Below, one piece after another: positions 1-8,194 of a stretch of DNA of 31,088 nucleotides. The notes under the pieces are model-generated. The model was not told the DNA's origin. It saw only the letters and a program-made list of their open reading frames with translations, and searched no databases. This DNA is from Nitrospinota bacterium (GTDB taxonomy: Bacteria; JADFOP01; DATKYB01): positions 1 through 31,088 of the forward strand of contig DATKYB010000048.1 in NCBI GenBank assembly GCA_035528715.1, written 5' to 3'. How positions within the stretch are numbered: position 1 is the stretch's first letter; every line of letters begins with the position of its first letter. The translations under genes and the position numbers were made by a program.

Positions 1-1
1 T

Positions 2-952
2 GGGATAATCTTTTCTTATTACCATTTAGAAAAATATGAACTTTTCCTTGAAGAAGGAAGAAAATTTATCAAAGAGTTTAAAGAGCATTCCCTAAGTAAA
101 AACCTTCAGTATCAGATAGGAGAGTATTATTATTCGAAAAAGGATTTGAACAGGGCTCTTGAATCGTATAGTTATATTCTAAATTATCATCCTTCTCATG
201 AGATGGCAGATGGTTCTTTATTCAGGATAGGGCAGATAAATCTTTTAAAGAAAGATTATTATAAGGCGGCTGTCTTTTTTAAAAAGTTATTTATCTCTTA
301 TCCAAAGAGCACCTATCTCCCTGATGCCCAGTTTTTATTAGGCGATTCTTTCTTTTATATGAAGGACTACAAAAGGGCCCTTAAAGAGTATGATAAGTTT
401 ATCAATACTTATTCAGAAAGCTCTCTCATTCCAGAAGCCTTATTTAATTCTGGACTGATTCTATCTCAAAATATGAATGATCAGAATAAGGCAGAATTTT
501 ATTTTAAGAAAATTGTAGAACAATACCCAAATGATTCTTTAAAATTTGATGCAAGTCTAGAGCTGGGTCTAATATATAAGAGAATTAAAAAAAATGAAGA
601 CGCCGTAAGATATTTAAAAGAGGCTTCACTCTCAAAAAATGATATAATTGCTGCAAAGGCCCATCTCAATTTAGGGGATGTTTATAACTCAAAAGGAAAT
701 CTTGAAAAGAGTATTAGTCATTATTTAAAGGTTTTTTATTTATTCTCAATACAGAAGGATTTAGCCCATCTTGCCTTGATAAAGGCTGGTGATAATTATA
801 AGAAGCTAGGGAGATACAAAGAAGCCCTAACCCTTTATAAAAAGGGAATTGAAAATTCAAAAAGCGAAGAAGATCGAAGATATCTGGGGGACAAAATAAA
901 GGATATTGAAAAAAAGATTGAAAGCAAGAGATCGAAAGATGAAAAGCAATGA
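2..952 (+). CDS. TPR-repeat protein, 5' partial (CpoB/BamD-like)
   Basis: The open frame is already running at base 2, so the true start lies outside the window. The internal TTG at 146 should not be taken as the start. The visible part, about 316 residues, is a run of degenerate tetratricopeptide repeats with the alternating small/aromatic pattern of the YbgF/CpoB, BamD and outer-membrane TPR families, for example around 'KDYYKAAVFFKKL' and 'KDYKRALKEYDKFINTYSES'. The C-terminus is lysine/glutamate rich. It ends 29 bases before the ExbB/TolQ-family gene on the same strand, so it probably belongs to the same envelope operon; CpoB-type TPR proteins often accompany Tol/Exb genes. A scaffold role in the periplasm is inferred from family and context. 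No signal peptide can be judged because the N-terminus is missing. Confidence 0.8.
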   Translation, partial: GIIFSYYHLEKYELFLEEGRKFIKEFKEHSLSKNLQYQIGEYYYSKKDLNRALESYSYILNYHPSHEMADGSLFRIGQINLLKKDYYKAAVFFKKLFISYPKSTYLPDAQFLLGDSFFYMKDYKRALKEYDKFINTYSESSLIPEALFNSGLILSQNMNDQNKAEFYFKKIVEQYPNDSLKFDASLELGLIYKRIKKNEDAVRYLKEASLSKNDIIAAKAHLNLGDVYNSKGNLEKSISHYLKVFYLFSIQKDLAHLALIKAGDNYKKLGRYKEALTLYKKGIENSKSEEDRRYLGDKIKDIEKKIESKRSKDEKQ

Positions 953-981
953 AAATATAAACTTTTAGTGGAGGGGTTTTT

Positions 982-1584
982 ATGATCGATGTAATTTTAA
1001 AAGGAGGGATTTTGATGATTCCTATCCTTTTGTGTTCTGTATTGGCATTAGGGATCGTCATAGAAAAATTAATTACCCTAAGGAGGAAAAGGGTCATCCC
1101 GTATGAGGTTTTGAAAAAAGTGGAAGGTCTTCTTAGGGAAAAAAATATCTCTGATGCAACATCCCTTTGTAAAAAGAATCAGTCAGTCATGACAAGAATC
1201 CTCTTAGCTGCTATTCTCCATCAGGTTAAAAATAGGGCTGAGATTAAGGAGATTATTGAAGACGCGGGGAGGCACGAGGTCCCTATCTTAGAGAGATATA
1301 CTACTTCTCTTGGGACAATTGCAAGCATATCCCCTTTATTAGGGCTACTGGGCACGGTTACAGGGATGATCAAGGTTTTTACTGTCATAGCTTTTGAAGG
1401 GGTTGGTCATCCCATGGCATTAGCTGGAGGAATATCAGAGGCCCTTATAACAACTGCGGCAGGATTAGTGGTGGCCATTCCTACCCTCATCTTTTATAAT
1501 TATTTTATTTCTAAAAGCGAGTCCTTAATCGTTGAAATGGAAAAGAATTCCTTAAGGATACTGAGTATATTAAAAAGAGATTAG
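982..1584 (+). CDS. exbB: MotA/TolQ/ExbB family proton-channel protein
   Basis: This 200-residue inner-membrane protein belongs to the family that forms the proton-conducting pentamer around an ExbD/TolR dimer. The sequence shows three hydrophobic segments, near residues 8-27, 105-128 and 150-172. The family signature 'ISPLLGLLGTVTGMIKVF' sits in the second, with a typical cytoplasmic loop between the first and second. The ATG has a purine-rich ribosome binding site (GGAGGGG). It is followed by the ExbD/TolR gene after 11 bases and then a protein with a TonB C-terminal domain, which favours an Exb/Ton rather than a Tol-Pal assignment; TolQ cannot be excluded. Length is normal for the family. 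Confidence 0.88.
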   Translation: MIDVILKGGILMIPILLCSVLALGIVIEKLITLRRKRVIPYEVLKKVEGLLREKNISDATSLCKKNQSVMTRILLAAILHQVKNRAEIKEIIEDAGRHEVPILERYTTSLGTIASISPLLGLLGTVTGMIKVFTVIAFEGVGHPMALAGGISEALITTAAGLVVAIPTLIFYNYFISKSESLIVEMEKNSLRILSILKRD

Positions 1585-1595
1585 AGGAAAGAGAA

Positions 1596-2000
1596 GTGAA
1601 ATTTAGTATTAAAAAACGAATAAAACCCAGTTTAAATATAACACCCCTTATTGATGTAGTTCTTCTACTTCTTATATTCTTTATGATTTCTACTACTTTT
1701 GTTGTTCAGCCAGGAATTAATGTAAACTTACCCCAGACCGTTACCTCTGAGAAACAGATAAGAAAAGATATTGTGATAATCATCACAAAAGATAATACAA
1801 TTTATATCAATGAAAAAAAGATAGATTTAAGAGATGTATTAAAAGAATTTAAGGCTGAACATGAAAAAAATAGGGATGCCCTCCTCATTATAAAGGCAGA
1901 TAAGAAAGTCTCTCACGGCGAAGTCGTTAATATAATGGATCTAGCGAAACAGGCTGGAATATCCAGCATGGCAATCGCCACCATTCCTAAGGAGTTTTAA
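1596..2000 (+). CDS. exbD: ExbD/TolR family biopolymer transport protein
   Basis: This 134-residue protein has one N-terminal transmembrane helix, about residues 17-38, and a small periplasmic domain. The helix carries the conserved 'TPLIDVVLLLLIFFMIST' motif. Asp20 matches the proton-accepting aspartate of ExbD/TolR. The start is GTG at 1596, preceded by GAGGAAAGAGA; no better ATG exists. It lies between the ExbB-like and TonB-like genes with short gaps, so the three are almost surely one transcript. Its role is to couple proton flow through the ExbB-like pentamer to movement of the TonB-like protein. Confidence 0.88.
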   Translation: MKFSIKKRIKPSLNITPLIDVVLLLLIFFMISTTFVVQPGINVNLPQTVTSEKQIRKDIVIIITKDNTIYINEKKIDLRDVLKEFKAEHEKNRDALLIIKADKKVSHGEVVNIMDLAKQAGISSMAIATIPKEF

Positions 2001-2013
2001 AATAGAGGGATTT

Positions 2014-2817
2014 ATGAATAAGGAGTTAAATTTAGGTATTTTTATCTCTCTTCTTATCCATATTTTTGTTGTGATTCTTTTTCCAGGATTTTTAAGACCG
2101 GTTATCAATAAGATCAATTATATAGAGATTGAATTTATTCCAAGCGAGGAAATCTTTTCCTTAAAAAGAGATAAAAAAGATTACATAAAAGGCCCCAAAA
2201 CCGATTTGAAACCCCTCATTCAAAAGGCAGAAGAGCTAGGTTCTAAAAGAATGATGAGGAGTTTTACAAAGCTGAAACTCCCTGCTATCTCATCAAGAGA
2301 AAAAAATCAGATCAGAGTTAAGGAATATGAAACGCAAAAAAAGAGAATAAGTAAGATTCTTGAAGAATTATCGTATAAAACAAATATGTTGGATAAAGGT
2401 ATTTCGTCCTTAGAAGGTTTTCCAGATAAAGAGATGAGGAAGGTTCCCACTGGTTTGTTTAACAAGGAAGAGCTTGCTAAAAGGGAACTCCTAACCGAAG
2501 AGATCGATAAGAAATCTATAGAAGAAAAAGAGATTGAGCCCATTTATGAAAAGATAAAAGGACCCGTAGCAAAGAGAAGAAGGGTTGTTTATAAACCTCC
2601 TCTTCCCACAGATTCAGAGGCTGAAGGAGAGATTGAGCTAAAATTTTGGGTTCTTCCTGATGGAACAGTTGGAAGAATCGTCGCACTGAAAAAGGGGAAT
2701 CCCCAATTAGAAGATGAGGCGATAAGATATCTTAAGAAGTGGAAATTTAATCCCTTATCAAATAAAACAGAAAAGGAAGAATGGGGCATCATACCCCTTC
2801 GGTTTATCTTAAAGTAG
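2014..2817 (+). CDS. tonB: TonB-family energy transducer
   Basis: The product has 267 residues. It has a single N-terminal membrane anchor (about residues 8-27), a long charged, lysine/glutamate-rich periplasmic spacer, and a C-terminal TonB domain (about 195-267). In that domain the 'VLPDGTVGRIVALKKGNP' and 'EDEAIRYLKKWKFNPL' stretches follow the family pattern. The spacer lacks the classical Pro-Glu/Pro-Lys repeats of enteric TonB, so it is a TonB/TolA-like transducer rather than a canonical TonB. It presumably spans the periplasm to an outer-membrane partner. No TonB-dependent receptor gene is visible in the window, so the substrate is unknown. Its stop lies only 3 bases from the stop of the convergent motB. 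Confidence 0.8.
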   Translation: MNKELNLGIFISLLIHIFVVILFPGFLRPVINKINYIEIEFIPSEEIFSLKRDKKDYIKGPKTDLKPLIQKAEELGSKRMMRSFTKLKLPAISSREKNQIRVKEYETQKKRISKILEELSYKTNMLDKGISSLEGFPDKEMRKVPTGLFNKEELAKRELLTEEIDKKSIEEKEIEPIYEKIKGPVAKRRRVVYKPPLPTDSEAEGEIELKFWVLPDGTVGRIVALKKGNPQLEDEAIRYLKKWKFNPLSNKTEKEEWGIIPLRFILK

Positions 2818-2820
2818 TTT

Positions 2821-3522
2821 TTATTTCTTTTTCCTGAGTATAATGATCTCTACTCTTCTATTCTTTGCCCGATTTTCAGGAATTTGAGGGAAGCGGGGCT
2901 TGTATTCAGCATAACCAGCGGCAGAAAGACGCTGAGGAGGAATGTTTTCCTCCTCTATAAAGAATCTTACCACACTCGATGCTCTCCCTGTGGAGAGCTC
3001 CCAGTTTGAAGGATACCTTGGAGTATTTATCGGGACATCGTCTGTATGTCCTTCAACGAGTATATTATAAGGTACCGTCTTCAGAAGGGCTGACAACTTT
3101 CTTAAAAAAAGAACCCCTTTTCCAAGGATGTCTGCCTCCCCTGATTTAAAAAATGTCTCTCCAGGAGCAGAGAGTACCGCGCCTCTATGGTCTATAGTGA
3201 TATCCAGAGCTTCTTCAAGGTTTTGCTCAGCAATGGCTTCCTTAATCTTCTTAGCCAATGTATTCAAATCGATCAAATCGGTTTTAATACCCAGAGTGGC
3301 TAACTCACTATCCTTGCCATGTGAACCTAACTCTCCCTCTAAACTTCCTCCAAGTGAATCGCTTAGTTCGGTTGCAATCTCAGAATACTTTGCAGTATCT
3401 ATCTCAGAGATACCAACTAATAAGATAAAGAAAGTAAGGATGACGGCAAGCATATCACCCCAGATCACTATCCAAGTAGCACCCTCATCATCACGATTCG
3501 ATTTTATTAAAAATGGTCTCAT
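2821..3522 (-). CDS. motB: Flagellar motor stator protein MotB
   Basis: This 233-residue stator subunit anchors the MotA ring to peptidoglycan. The N-terminus reads 'WIVIWGDMLAVILTFFILL'. Asp23 at the start of the single transmembrane helix corresponds to the essential proton- or sodium-binding aspartate of MotB/PomB. After a linker, an OmpA-like domain (about residues 120-233) shows the peptidoglycan-binding pattern 'VEGHTDDVPI', 'NWELSTGRA' and 'NRAKNRRVEI'. It is translated 13 bases after motA in the order pilZ-motA-motB. The coupling ion cannot be decided from the sequence. Confidence 0.92.
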   Translation of the reverse strand: MRPFLIKSNRDDEGATWIVIWGDMLAVILTFFILLVGISEIDTAKYSEIATELSDSLGGSLEGELGSHGKDSELATLGIKTDLIDLNTLAKKIKEAIAEQNLEEALDITIDHRGAVLSAPGETFFKSGEADILGKGVLFLRKLSALLKTVPYNILVEGHTDDVPINTPRYPSNWELSTGRASSVVRFFIEEENIPPQRLSAAGYAEYKPRFPQIPENRAKNRRVEIIILRKKK

Positions 3523-3535
3523 TTATTTATCCCTC

Positions 3536-4348
3536 TCACTGGGGATTCTGTTCTTTTTCCATCTTTTTATACTTTTTTTGGAAAATCTTGTAATAGGATG
3601 TTCTTAAGTCTGGTGGGAGGAACGAGTTTAGTTTTTGCTCTATAATTCTGGGATTTGTACCCGATTGTATCATGAGAACTCCTTCAATGATTATCTGAGC
3701 TTGCAGGATTTCTTCTTCAGTCCTTGATCTCAATTTTTCTGCTACGGGAAGTAAAAAGAGATTTGCCATCATCGCTCCGTAAAAAGTCGTGACTAAGGCT
3801 ACTGCCATGCCTGGACCTAATGTGTTGATATCGCCAGAACCTAGCCCCCTTAACATTGCGATAAGCCCTATCAGGGTTCCTATGAGTCCAAATGCAGGGG
3901 CGAACTTCCCAGCAGTACGGAATATATTTTCTCCGGCATAGTGTCTTGAATTGAGAAAACCTAAATCCGTTTCTAATACATCTCTTATCATCTCAGGGGT
4001 TTCTCCATCAACAATCATCTCAATCCCTTTTCTCAAAAATCTGTTGGGTATCTTTTTTGCTTCATCATCTAAGCTCAATAAAGACTCTTTTCTCGCCTTA
4101 AAAGCAAGATTGACTATCCTTCGGATATATGCTGAAGGTTTTTGAATATCCTTTCTAAATACATTAATTAAGATCTTAATCACACTCAATATTCTCGGAA
4201 AGGGAAAGCTGATAAGGGTTGCTGCTAATGTTCCTCCCATTGTAATCATGAGGGCGTTTTTATTAATGAAAACCATGAATCCCCCCTGCTGAAAGATAGC
4301 AATAAAAAGGAGGGCGCCACCACTTATTATTCCAAAAAAAGTTGTCAT
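3536..4348 (-). CDS. motA: Flagellar motor stator protein MotA
   Basis: This 270-residue protein has four hydrophobic segments, near residues 5-22, 33-52, 150-172 and 182-203. It has the conserved MotA/PomA stretch 'FAPAFGLIGTLIGLIAML' followed by 'GPGMAVALVTTFYGAMMANL'. The large cytoplasmic loop between segments 2 and 3, about residues 60-145, is where MotA contacts FliG. The ATG follows an AGAGG ribosome binding site, and the gene starts 12 bases after the PilZ gene. Together with motB it forms the torque-generating stator. No other flagellar genes are in the window, so this is a detached stator operon. Confidence 0.93.
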   Translation of the reverse strand: MTTFFGIISGGALLFIAIFQQGGFMVFINKNALMITMGGTLAATLISFPFPRILSVIKILINVFRKDIQKPSAYIRRIVNLAFKARKESLLSLDDEAKKIPNRFLRKGIEMIVDGETPEMIRDVLETDLGFLNSRHYAGENIFRTAGKFAPAFGLIGTLIGLIAMLRGLGSGDINTLGPGMAVALVTTFYGAMMANLFLLPVAEKLRSRTEEEILQAQIIIEGVLMIQSGTNPRIIEQKLNSFLPPDLRTSYYKIFQKKYKKMEKEQNPQ

Positions 4349-4360
4349 ATTTTCTTGCCT

Positions 4361-5005
4361 CTAATTTTCGTCCTTATTTCTTTCTAGATTAATCATTTCT
4401 CTTTGTCTTTTAAATGAATAAGATATGACTTTTTCTTTGTCTTCGTCATTGATTGCTAAGAATTCTACGCCAAATTCATTGCTATCCTTTTCAGTAGCTT
4501 CAACTAATACCTTATAGATTCTTTTAATCCTTCCCATTGTGATTATAAATGAGGAATGTTTGTCGGGTAGGGGTATAATCAGATTTAATATATCCCCTTT
4601 TGACAAAGGATAATCGCATCTCATTCTTATTCCTCCTCCACTGATATCCTCGCAGGTTGCTTCATTTTGTTTTTGTTGAATTATTTCAAACTCCTCTTTA
4701 TTCGGTAGTGTTTCAAGGAGAACGTCAAGCTTTTTATTGATATGTAACAATATATGATAAATAGCAGGATCAATGGATCTTGTAGTACTCATGGAGAATC
4801 TGAGTAAGGATGGATTTATAGGCAAATTATCCCTATCCATGGTTCTTTTAGAGATATATAATTCTCTGTTTTTTTTGTACCATTCTTCTTTTACTATTGA
4901 AAAAGAAATAAGAAATGAATCTCTTACCCTTGCCAAAAGCCTTCTATTTTTTCGATTTGGACTCGGTTCTTTTTTTAATAATTTTTTGCCTTCTTTAACA
5001 CCCAT
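4361..5005 (-). CDS. PilZ-domain protein, probable motility regulator
   Basis: The 214-residue protein has a helical N-terminal part (about 1-110) that includes 'INKKLDVLLETLP', and a PilZ beta-barrel domain (about 115-205). The PilZ motif D-x-S-x-G-G appears as 'CEDISGGGIRMRC'. The RxxxR motif that normally precedes it and grips cyclic di-GMP is not visible: the stretch before it is 'EEFEIIQQKQNEAT'. It may therefore bind c-di-GMP weakly or not at all, or use another surface. It is first in an operon with motA and motB, so a role in tuning stator function, as with YcgR-like proteins, is a reasonable inference. The ATG has a GGGGA ribosome binding site close upstream. Confidence 0.75.
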   Translation of the reverse strand: MGVKEGKKLLKKEPSPNRKNRRLLARVRDSFLISFSIVKEEWYKKNRELYISKRTMDRDNLPINPSLLRFSMSTTRSIDPAIYHILLHINKKLDVLLETLPNKEEFEIIQQKQNEATCEDISGGGIRMRCDYPLSKGDILNLIIPLPDKHSSFIITMGRIKRIYKVLVEATEKDSNEFGVEFLAINDEDKEKVISYSFKRQREMINLERNKDEN

Positions 5006-5066
5006 TTCCCCTTTTCCTTAAATTTATTGTATTGTTTTATTATATAAAGCCTTAATTATGTATAGT

Positions 5067-5094
5067 ATATCGGTTTTTTTATCATCAGACTTAA
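5067..5094 (-). promoter_or_regulatory. Candidate sigma28 (FliA/SigD) promoter for pilZ-motA-motB
   Basis: On the minus strand, TTAAGTCT (5094-5087) is followed by 12 bases and then ACCGATAT (5074-5067). This resembles the flagellar sigma28/SigD consensus (TAAA, 14-16 bases, GCCGATAT), counting TTAA then 16 bases to ACCGATAT. It predicts a start about 55 bases before the PilZ ATG. The placement before motility genes is the main support; the match is good but not perfect. Confidence 0.45.
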
Positions 5095-5126
5095 CAAATA
5101 AATTTTACCATTCGAAAACTTATTCA

Positions 5127-5155
5127 TTGACTTTGTCTTTTTTAGACAATAATAT
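5127..5155 (+). promoter_or_regulatory. Sigma70 promoter with palindromic spacer upstream of larE
   Basis: TTGACT (5127-5132) and TAATAT (5150-5155) are separated by exactly 17 bases, the optimal sigma70 spacing. The spacer is itself an inverted repeat, TTGTCT-N5-AGACAA (5133-5149), with perfect 6-base arms, so a repressor bound there would cover the polymerase site. It faces larE, about 185 bases upstream of its start. The promoter is read directly from the sequence; the operator role is inference. Confidence 0.6.
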
Positions 5156-5340
5156 TTAAAAAGTTATAAAAGAGGCTGACTGTTTAAAAATTAAATAATT
5201 ATCAATAGTTATAAAGATACATTCTATCAAGGCATATCGATTAAATTTCAGATAAGTATCCTTATTCCAAGCTCTTATAGTTTAAATAAAGCCATGTTCA
5301 AATTAAGAAGAGTGAATTCATTAAATTTGTAGTTTTTGAG

Positions 5341-6165
5341 ATGTCTGAATTAAACAAGAAATATCATAGACTAAAGAAGATTTTAACAGAAATGAAAAAG
5401 GTCTTGGTGGCCTATTCTGGTGGTGTAGATAGCACCTTTTTGTTAAAAGTGGCCTTAGATACATTAGGAAGAGAAAGGGTTATTGCCGTAACAGCGAGAT
5501 CTGAAACCTATCCATCGATAGAATTGAAAGCCGCTAAAAAAATGGCAGAGGCATACAAGGCTAGGCACATTATTATTGATTCGGAAGAACTGGAAATCCC
5601 GGGTTTTAAGGATAACCCACCTGATAGATGCTATTATTGTAAAAAAGAGCTATTTGGTAAATTGAGACGCATTGCAGATGGAGAAGGAATAAAATATATA
5701 TTAGATGGAAGTAACCATGATGATTTAAGGGACTATAGGCCAGGAATGAAGGCTGCTAAAGAATTTGGTGTTAGGAGTCCTTTAATGGAGAGCGGATTAA
5801 AAAAGGATGATATCAGGAAGCTATCGAAAAACTTACAGTTAGATACATGGGATAAACCGTCCTTTGCCTGTCTTTCATCTCGTTTTCCCTATGGAAAAGA
5901 GATCACGAAAGAAAAATTAAGGATGGTTGATCTGGCAGAAAATTATCTTAGAAAATTGGGATTTAAACAGTTGCGGGTTAGATATCACGAAGATATTGCT
6001 CGTATAGAGCTCGGACAAAGAGATATGGAAAAAATTTTTGAAGAGAGGAGCTTGTTGGAAAGAATTGTCAAAAGATTCAAAAAGATAGGATATCTCTACA
6101 TTACACTTGATTTAGAGGGTTATCAAACAGGAAGTATGAATAAAGTCTTATATTTAAAGAAATAA
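5341..6165 (+). CDS. larE: LarE-type ATP-dependent sulfur transferase
   Basis: The 274-residue protein belongs to the PP-loop ATPase LarE family. LarE adenylates pyridinium-3,5-biscarboxylic acid mononucleotide and adds sulfur on the way to the nickel-pincer cofactor of lactate racemase and related enzymes. The ATP-binding SGGVDS motif is at residues 26-31. Cys177, in 'FACLSSRFPYG', aligns with the sacrificial cysteine (Cys176) of the Lactobacillus enzyme. There is also a CxxC pair, Cys97 and Cys100 ('DRCYYCKK'), as in LarE versions proposed to hold an iron-sulfur cluster; which chemistry applies here is open. No larB, larC or larA is adjacent. The ribosome binding site is weak. Confidence 0.88.
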   Translation: MSELNKKYHRLKKILTEMKKVLVAYSGGVDSTFLLKVALDTLGRERVIAVTARSETYPSIELKAAKKMAEAYKARHIIIDSEELEIPGFKDNPPDRCYYCKKELFGKLRRIADGEGIKYILDGSNHDDLRDYRPGMKAAKEFGVRSPLMESGLKKDDIRKLSKNLQLDTWDKPSFACLSSRFPYGKEITKEKLRMVDLAENYLRKLGFKQLRVRYHEDIARIELGQRDMEKIFEERSLLERIVKRFKKIGYLYITLDLEGYQTGSMNKVLYLKK

Positions 6166-6200
6166 AGTTCTTGACAAGGACAATTTAAATTGCTAATTAG

Positions 6201-6229
6201 TTTCATTTTATAAAATTTTTTGATATAAT
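6201..6229 (+). promoter_or_regulatory. Possible promoter upstream of the radical SAM gene
   Basis: A perfect TATAAT at 6224-6229 lies 31 bases before the radical SAM ATG. The -35 region, TTTCAT at 6201-6206 with a 17-base spacer, is weak. A TTGACA at 6171-6176 lies further upstream but has only TAATTA at the right distance. Confidence 0.4.
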
Positions 6230-6260
6230 ATTATATCTGATCCTTATTTAAGGGGTTAAA

Positions 6261-8138
6261 ATGAAAAAGATAGTTTTTATTGAACCAAAAGCCCCTGGTT
6301 TTCATTACTTTAGCCGTGTTGTTATACCCAGAGTAGGAAATATCCTTTTGGGTACTCTACTGAAGAAGAAGGGCTATGAGGTAAGGGTATACGTTGAGGA
6401 ACTAAAAAGTTTAGATTTTAAAGAGATTCTCAAAGCTGATTTAGTAGGGATTTCTACAATAACAACAACAGCTCCAAGGGCGCATAACATTGCAAAAAGG
6501 GTTAAAAAAGCAGGGATACCTGTAGTTATGGGTGGTACCCATGTTACCTTCCTTCCTGATGAGGCATTAAATTATGCTGATTATGTGGTGAGGGGCGAAG
6601 GTGAGGAGACCCTTGTTGAACTGGTAGACTATCTGGAAAAAGGGGGGGATTTAAGAAAGATAAAGGGACTTTCCTTTAAGGAAAATGGGATAAATATTCA
6701 TAATCCTAACCGATCCTTTTTAGAGAACCAGGAATTAAATCCAATACCCGATTATTCTCTGATTGAGGGATGGAAAGCACCAAAGGAGTTTGGTAAAACC
6801 TCTCGCTTTCAGTGGAAGTCAAAAGGGGTTGTTTCCATAGAGACATCCCGCGGATGTCCATATTCATGCAAGTTTTGTACGGTAAATGTCTTTTTTGGTA
6901 AAAATTACCGCTATAAGTCTGTTGATAGGGTTATGGAAGAGCTTAGATATCAGAAGGGTTCCCATATATTCTTTTGCGACGATAATTTTGCCTTCAATAA
7001 AGAGCGTACGAAAGAACTCTTAAGGAGGATGATAAAAGAAAAGATTCCTCCTGAGTGGAGTGCTCAGGTGAGAGCTGATGCGGCTAAGGATGATGAATTA
7101 CTTTTTCTTATGAAAAAGAGTAATTGTTTCTGTGTCTTTGTTGGATTTGAATCTATTAATCCTAAAACCTTAGAACTTTATGATAAAAGACAGACCTTAG
7201 AAGAAATTGAGTATTCCATAAAGAGATTTCATGATTTTGGCATTAATATCCATGGGATGTTTGTCTTGGGTTCAGACGAGGATGATATAGAGACAATCAG
7301 GGAGACAGCAAAATTTGCAAAAAAGAATAATATTGATTCTGTGCAGTTAGCTATTTTGACACCTGGCCCTGGTTCTGAGATCTATAAGGAGTATAAAGAG
7401 AACAACAGATTGTTGACCGAGGACTGGAGCTTATACGATTCTCTTTATGTAGTTTCAGAACCTAAAAATATGACTCCCTATGAGTTACAAAAAGAAGTCT
7501 TAAAGGCATCCAAGAATTTTTATTCCTGGTTAGAAATATTCAAAAGACTTTTTAGAGGAGATATCTTCTATTTTCTTATAAAGCTTTATGGAAAATATAT
7601 TATTTCAAAATGGGATGCGATTAGCAAGGATTATATCTTTCAATTAAAAGAAGATTTATATAGTGAGGTTAAAAAGGTATTTAAAAGAGAAAAGAGGCGA
7701 ACTTTGAGGAGAGTAGGGATTCTCTATGATTCAATGATGAAGAACGAATACAGGCTTTCTCTTGAGAAGTTTTTTAAAGAGCTTAATGTAAAGGTGATTA
7801 ATGTAATGGAAACATTGCCAAAATCTTATTCCTTGAAAGAGAAGACTATCCCCTTTGAGTTTCTCTCATCAACCTTATCTCGATTAAGGAATAAGGTGGA
7901 TTGCATTATCCTAACGAGTACAAGAGACGCTAAAAAATCTCATCTTACTCTTCATTCTTATTTTGGAGAAGCCTTTATAAAGATGATTAGGGAGAATATT
8001 ATACAGTGTCCTCAGATTATACCGTTACCCATTGATTTCAATGCAGAACCCGTCTATCTTCATTATACGAAAATAGGATTAATTTTTACTGATAACTTAG
8101 AGGATATTAGAAGAGCATATCTAAAAGCCTTTATATAA
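6261..8138 (+). CDS. B12-binding radical SAM protein with C-terminal extension
   Basis: This 625-residue protein starts with a cobalamin-binding (B12-binding) Rossmann domain, about residues 1-135, with typical 'VVMGGTHVTFLPDEAL' and 'VVRGEGEETLVEL' segments. A radical SAM domain follows (about 190-400), with the cluster-binding cysteines C199, C203 and C206 in 'SRGCPYSCKFC'. The B12-binding domain lacks the DxHxxG motif, as is common in this class. After about residue 440 comes a roughly 185-residue C-terminal region with a Rossmann-like pattern ('RRVGILYDSM', 'KVDCIILTST') that I do not recognise. The family includes methyltransferases and other radical enzymes acting on unactivated carbon; the substrate is unknown. 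The gene stands alone, 56 bases before a small SCP2-domain gene on the same strand. Confidence 0.85.
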   Translation: MKKIVFIEPKAPGFHYFSRVVIPRVGNILLGTLLKKKGYEVRVYVEELKSLDFKEILKADLVGISTITTTAPRAHNIAKRVKKAGIPVVMGGTHVTFLPDEALNYADYVVRGEGEETLVELVDYLEKGGDLRKIKGLSFKENGINIHNPNRSFLENQELNPIPDYSLIEGWKAPKEFGKTSRFQWKSKGVVSIETSRGCPYSCKFCTVNVFFGKNYRYKSVDRVMEELRYQKGSHIFFCDDNFAFNKERTKELLRRMIKEKIPPEWSAQVRADAAKDDELLFLMKKSNCFCVFVGFESINPKTLELYDKRQTLEEIEYSIKRFHDFGINIHGMFVLGSDEDDIETIRETAKFAKKNNIDSVQLAILTPGPGSEIYKEYKENNRLLTEDWSLYDSLYVVSEPKNMTPYELQKEVLKASKNFYSWLEIFKRLFRGDIFYFLIKLYGKYIISKWDAISKDYIFQLKEDLYSEVKKVFKREKRRTLRRVGILYDSMMKNEYRLSLEKFFKELNVKVINVMETLPKSYSLKEKTIPFEFLSSTLSRLRNKVDCIILTSTRDAKKSHLTLHSYFGEAFIKMIRENIIQCPQIIPLPIDFNAEPVYLHYTKIGLIFTDNLEDIRRAYLKAFI

Positions 8139-8194
8139 AATCTCTGATATTTCTTGTTTAAGATTTAAATTTATGTATGAAAGGATATACGGTA

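Larger units (their letters stand above)
5006..5340. other. Divergent intergenic region (335 bp)
   Basis: This gene-free, very AT-rich region lies between the divergent pilZ-motAB operon and larE. I see a sigma28-like element facing left, a strong sigma70-type promoter facing right, and about 180 bases of apparent larE leader without a recognisable riboswitch or open frame. Confidence 0.7.

Noticed and set aside
146-148. TTG at 146 as start of the first TPR gene
   Set aside because: The frame is open and TPR-like to the left edge, so the gene enters from outside the window.
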